Of a stretch of 25,051 bases of DNA, positions 22,660-25,051 are shown in pieces. A program made the position numbers and the translations under genes. The number at the start of each line of letters is the position of its first letter. Position 1 is the first letter of the stretch. This DNA is from Oscillospiraceae bacterium (GTDB lineage: Bacteria > Bacillota_A > Clostridia > Oscillospirales > Ruminococcaceae), in NCBI GenBank assembly GCA_017523995.1, contig JAFWUX010000209.1, positions 1-25,051 of the forward strand, given 5' to 3'. The notes beneath the pieces were generated by a model, which did not search any database, had not been told where the DNA came from, and was given only the letters and a program-made list of their open reading frames with translations.

Positions 22660-24711
22660 ATGAGTCAAATTCATATCACGATCAACGGCGTGCCCTGCGT
22701 CTGCGAGGAGGGTACCTCGATTCTGCACGCTGCGCAGCAGAACGGAATCGAGATTCCGAATCTCTGCAACGATGACAGCGTGCGCGTATACGGTGCCTGC
22801 GGTCTCTGTGCCGTTGAGGTGCTCGATGACGGCAGAGGCAAGGGACTCCCGAAGCTGCTGCGCGCCTGCTCCGCCAAGGCAATGGACGGCTATGTTGTCC
22901 GGTTTGATACGGCGCGCGTCAACCAGTCGCGCAAGATCGCGCTTGAGCTGCTGATGAGCGACCACACCGGCGACTGCCGCGGTCCGTGTCAGCTCAACTG
23001 CCCTGCCGGCACCGACTGTCAGGGCTATGTCAAAAAGATCGCACAGGGCGACTTTCACGGTGCGGTCGAGATCATCAAGGAAAAAATCCCGATTCCGGCA
23101 TCCATCGGCAGAGTGTGTCCGCACCCCTGCGAGCAGAACTGCCGCAGAGGGCTTGTCGAGGCACCGCTCTCAATCGCCTATCTCAAGGCGCATGCTGCCG
23201 ACCGCGATCTCGAAGCGGATACCTATGTCCCGCAGACGGCGCCCGATACCGGCAAGCACATCGCGATTGTCGGCGGCGGCCCTGCCGGTCTGACGGCGGC
23301 TTTCGATCTGCGGCGGAGAGGACATGCAGTCACAATTTATGACGCAGCGGCACAGATGGGCGGCATGCTGCGCTACGGCATTCCGGCATACCGTCTGCCG
23401 AAGGATCTGCTTGCCTGCGAGATCGCAGAGATCGAAAAGCTCGGTGTTGCGATGAAAAACAATGTCGCACTCGGCAAAGATATCACGCTCGATGCGCTCC
23501 GTCAGCAGTTTGACGCAGTCATTCTCGCGACCGGCGCGTGGAGCAGCATGCAGATGCGTGTCACCGGCGAGGAGCTCGAAGGCGTCACAGGCGGCATTCA
23601 GTTCCTGCACGATATCAGCTCCGGCGAGGGCGAAACGCCCGATCTCACCGGCAAAAAGGTCGCTGTCTGCGGCGGCGGCAATACCGCAATGGACGCCTGC
23701 AGAACGGCAATCCGCTGCGGCGCGGAAACCGTCTATGTCATCTACCGCAGAACGCGCAGCGAAATGCCAGCCGAGGAGCTCGAGATCGAGGAATCCATCG
23801 AGGAAGGCGTGACCTACAAATTCCTGACGAATCCCGCGGAGATCATCGGCGAAAACGGGCGTGTGAAGCAGATCAAACTGCAGGTCATGGAGCTCGGCGA
23901 GCCCGATGCATCCGGCAGACGCTCCCCTGTTCCGGTCGAGGGCAAATTCGAGACGCTTGATGTCGATCTGGTCATCATGGCGATCGGTCAGAAGCTCGAT
24001 CCCAAGGGGCTTGACGGCGTCACGCTGACGAAAAAAGGCACGATCGAAGCCGACCCCGCGACCTACCTGACCAATCTGCCGGATGTCTACGCAATCGGCG
24101 ATGCGACCAACCGCGGCGCATCCATTGCGATCGAGGCAATCGGCGAGGGCGGACGCTGTGCGGCGGTGGTTGATTCGGCACTGCACGGCGAGATCAAGCC
24201 CTATCGCGCACCGTTTTACTCGAAGAAGAACGTCACCGCGGCGGATCTTGCCGACCGCGAAAAGCAGCCGCGCTGCCAGATGCCGGTGCGTCCTGCGGCA
24301 GAGCGTGCGCGTGATTTTGCACCGGTCAATCTCGGCTTCTCCGATGAAACCGCAATGCAGGAGGCAAAGCGATGTCTCGAATGCGGCTGCCATGATTATC
24401 ACGAGTGCAAGCTGATCCGCTACGCGCAGCAGCAGGAGATTCATCCCGAGCGCTTTGACGGCGTCAAAAACACCCATGAGACCGAGCGCAGACTGGTCTG
24501 CATCGAGCGTGACAACGGCAAGTGCATCCTCTGCGGATTGTGCGTGCGTGTCTGTGATGAGGTCGCAAAGCAGGGCATTCTTGGGCTTGTCGGCAGAGGC
24601 TTCCCGACGGTTGTCAAGCCGGAGTTCAACAATCCTGAGACGATCAAGGTCTGCGCCGCATGCCGGAAGTGCGCAAACGCCTGCCCGACCGGCGCGCTGA
24701 AGGTGTTATAA
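22660..24711 (+). CDS. NuoG-N/GltD-like flavin Fe-S oxidoreductase (StnA-like)
   Basis: 683 residues. The N-terminal [2Fe-2S] ferredoxin domain has C36-X10-C47-X2-C50-X19-C70. Next comes a Fer4_20-type domain with DHTGDCRGPCQLNCPAGTDC and RVCPHPCEQNC (about 103-165). A GltD/NfnB-type FAD-NADP(H) unit follows: FAD motif IAIVGGGPAGLTAAFDL (about 202-218), NADP(H) motif VAVCGGGNTAMDA with YRRTRSEMPA (about 335-372), and ATGA and AIGDAT flavin motifs. The C-terminus carries two [4Fe-4S] motifs (CILCGLCVRVCD, CAACRKCANACP). This chimera of HydA-type N-terminus and NfnB is the layout of StnA in Sporomusa-type transhydrogenases, which couple NADPH oxidation to reduction of NAD and ferredoxin or the reverse. 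GGAG lies five bases before the ATG. An earlier in-frame start at 22513 would read through the stem-loop region and is rejected. Confidence 0.88.
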   Translation: MSQIHITINGVPCVCEEGTSILHAAQQNGIEIPNLCNDDSVRVYGACGLCAVEVLDDGRGKGLPKLLRACSAKAMDGYVVRFDTARVNQSRKIALELLMSDHTGDCRGPCQLNCPAGTDCQGYVKKIAQGDFHGAVEIIKEKIPIPASIGRVCPHPCEQNCRRGLVEAPLSIAYLKAHAADRDLEADTYVPQTAPDTGKHIAIVGGGPAGLTAAFDLRRRGHAVTIYDAAAQMGGMLRYGIPAYRLPKDLLACEIAEIEKLGVAMKNNVALGKDITLDALRQQFDAVILATGAWSSMQMRVTGEELEGVTGGIQFLHDISSGEGETPDLTGKKVAVCGGGNTAMDACRTAIRCGAETVYVIYRRTRSEMPAEELEIEESIEEGVTYKFLTNPAEIIGENGRVKQIKLQVMELGEPDASGRRSPVPVEGKFETLDVDLVIMAIGQKLDPKGLDGVTLTKKGTIEADPATYLTNLPDVYAIGDATNRGASIAIEAIGEGGRCAAVVDSALHGEIKPYRAPFYSKKNVTAADLADREKQPRCQMPVRPAAERARDFAPVNLGFSDETAMQEAKRCLECGCHDYHECKLIRYAQQQEIHPERFDGVKNTHETERRLVCIERDNGKCILCGLCVRVCDEVAKQGILGLVGRGFPTVVKPEFNNPETIKVCAACRKCANACPTGALKVL

Positions 24712-24734
24712 GGTATCGCTCCGCGATGATTTAT

Positions 24735-24795
24735 AATGGGGCGCTGCCCCAAACCCCGCTTAAGGGCTACTAGCCCTTAAGAATCCCATGTTTAT
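24735..24795 (+). repeat. Dispersed hairpin repeat, copy B
   Basis: Same layout and orientation as the copy at 7010-7070: TGGGGC/GCCCCA stem, AACCCCG, an 11-bp near-palindrome (24759-24769 with 24771-24781), and an end in CCCATGTTTAT. The main stem differs from copy A at four positions, each compensated on the other arm. It lies 24 bases after the redox operon stop codon. Confidence 0.85.
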
Positions 24796-24809
24796 ACTGA
24801 AATAGAACA

Positions 24810-24848
24810 AAGCCGCTCCGGTCAGCTGATCGAAGCGGCTTCGTTTAT
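24810..24848. terminator. Probable bidirectional terminator
   Basis: AAGCCGCT pairs with AGCGGCTT (24810-24817 with 24834-24841) around a 16-base loop that contains palindromic TCAGCTGA. It is followed by CGTTTATTC on the plus strand and by TGTTCTATTTC on the minus strand. It could end both the redox operon and the converging YebC-family gene. Confidence 0.6.
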
Positions 24849-24906
24849 TCACACATAAAAGCGGGCGTCTGAGAGCGAAGCCCTCATTCAAACCACCGGA
24901 GAGAGA

Positions 24907-25051
24907 TTAGTCCTCCTCAGGCATGTCCCAGTTGTGCCAAACGTTCTGGACGTCATCGTCATCCTCGAGGTGCTCGAGCAGCAGACCCATCTTGCGGAGC
25001 GACTCCTCCTCGGTCAGGGTGACATAGGTGCTCGGAACCTCCTCCGCCTCA
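24907..25051 (-). CDS. YebC/TACO1-family protein, C-terminal fragment
   Basis: Only the last 47 or so codons are inside the window; the gene runs in from the right edge. The visible end, with EVPSTYVTLTEEES, a leucine-rich helix, and LEDDDDVQNVWHNWD before a short acidic tail, is the hallmark C-terminus of the YebC/PmpR family (usual ending LEDDDDVQ-V-HN). Members were described as transcription regulators and more recently as translation factors that relieve ribosome stalling. Start and regulation are outside the window. Confidence 0.88.
   Translation of the reverse strand, partial: EAEEVPSTYVTLTEEESLRKMGLLLEHLEDDDDVQNVWHNWDMPEED

Noticed and set aside
22622..22663. 13-codon leader peptide (MPVPRIQEVMEKS) whose stop overlaps the start of the third redox gene
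   Set aside because: The ATGA overlap is attractive, but AAGGAG is only one base from its ATG, too close for normal initiation, and the site lies in a hairpin loop. Kept only as part of the structured element.
20201..24711. NADH-dependent [FeFe]-hydrogenase or formate dehydrogenase operon
   Set aside because: No H-cluster motifs or molybdopterin/selenocysteine catalytic subunit are present here; the third gene has a GltD-type flavin unit instead. Sharing with a distant catalytic subunit cannot be excluded.

Overview
The window looks like a chromosomal segment of an anaerobic, spore-lineage, cellulosome-making Bacillota (Oscillospiraceae), most like a GC-rich Ruminococcus. The evidence is a secreted CotH-kinase protein ending in a type I dockerin, the spoIIGA-sigE sporulation pair, a type III glutamine synthetase (glnN), and a flavin/iron-sulfur NAD(P)H-ferredoxin operon. 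AGGAGG-type ribosome binding sites and consensus housekeeping promoters (TTGACA-17-TATAAT) fit this. Species cannot be fixed from the sequence. No phage, insertion sequence, CRISPR array or rRNA was seen.

Layout, left to right. 1-2049 (minus): two translationally coupled membrane sensor genes, the second cut by the window edge, with a clear promoter insulated by a terminator. 2050-2354: gene-poor, rich in short repeats. 2349-2771 (minus): tRNA-Gly(TCC)-Arg(TCT)-His(GTG) operon with its own terminator and perfect promoter. 2806-5351 (plus): a second perfect promoter, back to back with the first, drives a PAS/degenerate-GGDEF protein and an unknown helical protein. 5344-6965 (minus): spoIIGA-sigE. 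7010-7070: copy A of a hairpin-rich dispersed repeat. 7293-14902 (plus): glnN, an unknown gene, mutY, two tandem paralogs of a TPM-like/zinc-ribbon membrane protein, and pyrE, closed by a strong terminator. 14907-17864 (minus): the CotH-dockerin protein. 18003-19880 (minus): ppa-prs. 20085-24711 (plus): a three-gene operon resembling the Sporomusa-type (Stn) electron-bifurcating transhydrogenase, with a structured leader and a structured 200-base intercistronic gap. 24735-24795: copy B of the repeat. 24907-25051 (minus): the C-terminal end of a YebC/TACO1-family gene.

How the genes fit together. pyrE consumes PRPP and releases pyrophosphate; prs makes PRPP, and ppa, just upstream of prs in one transcript, removes pyrophosphate. 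glnN assimilates ammonia. The NuoE/NuoF/GltD-like operon has no hydrogenase or formate dehydrogenase catalytic subunit in the window, so a soluble NADH/NADPH/ferredoxin balancing enzyme is the best reading. spoIIGA and sigE form the standard mother-cell sigma activation pair.

Most worth a second look: the glnN leader, where a 12-bp hairpin sits between a perfect Shine-Dalgarno sequence and the start codon; the contiguous stem-loops between the second and third redox genes; the dispersed repeat whose two copies show four compensatory base-pair changes; the tandem TPM/zinc-ribbon paralogs; and the CotH-dockerin fusion.
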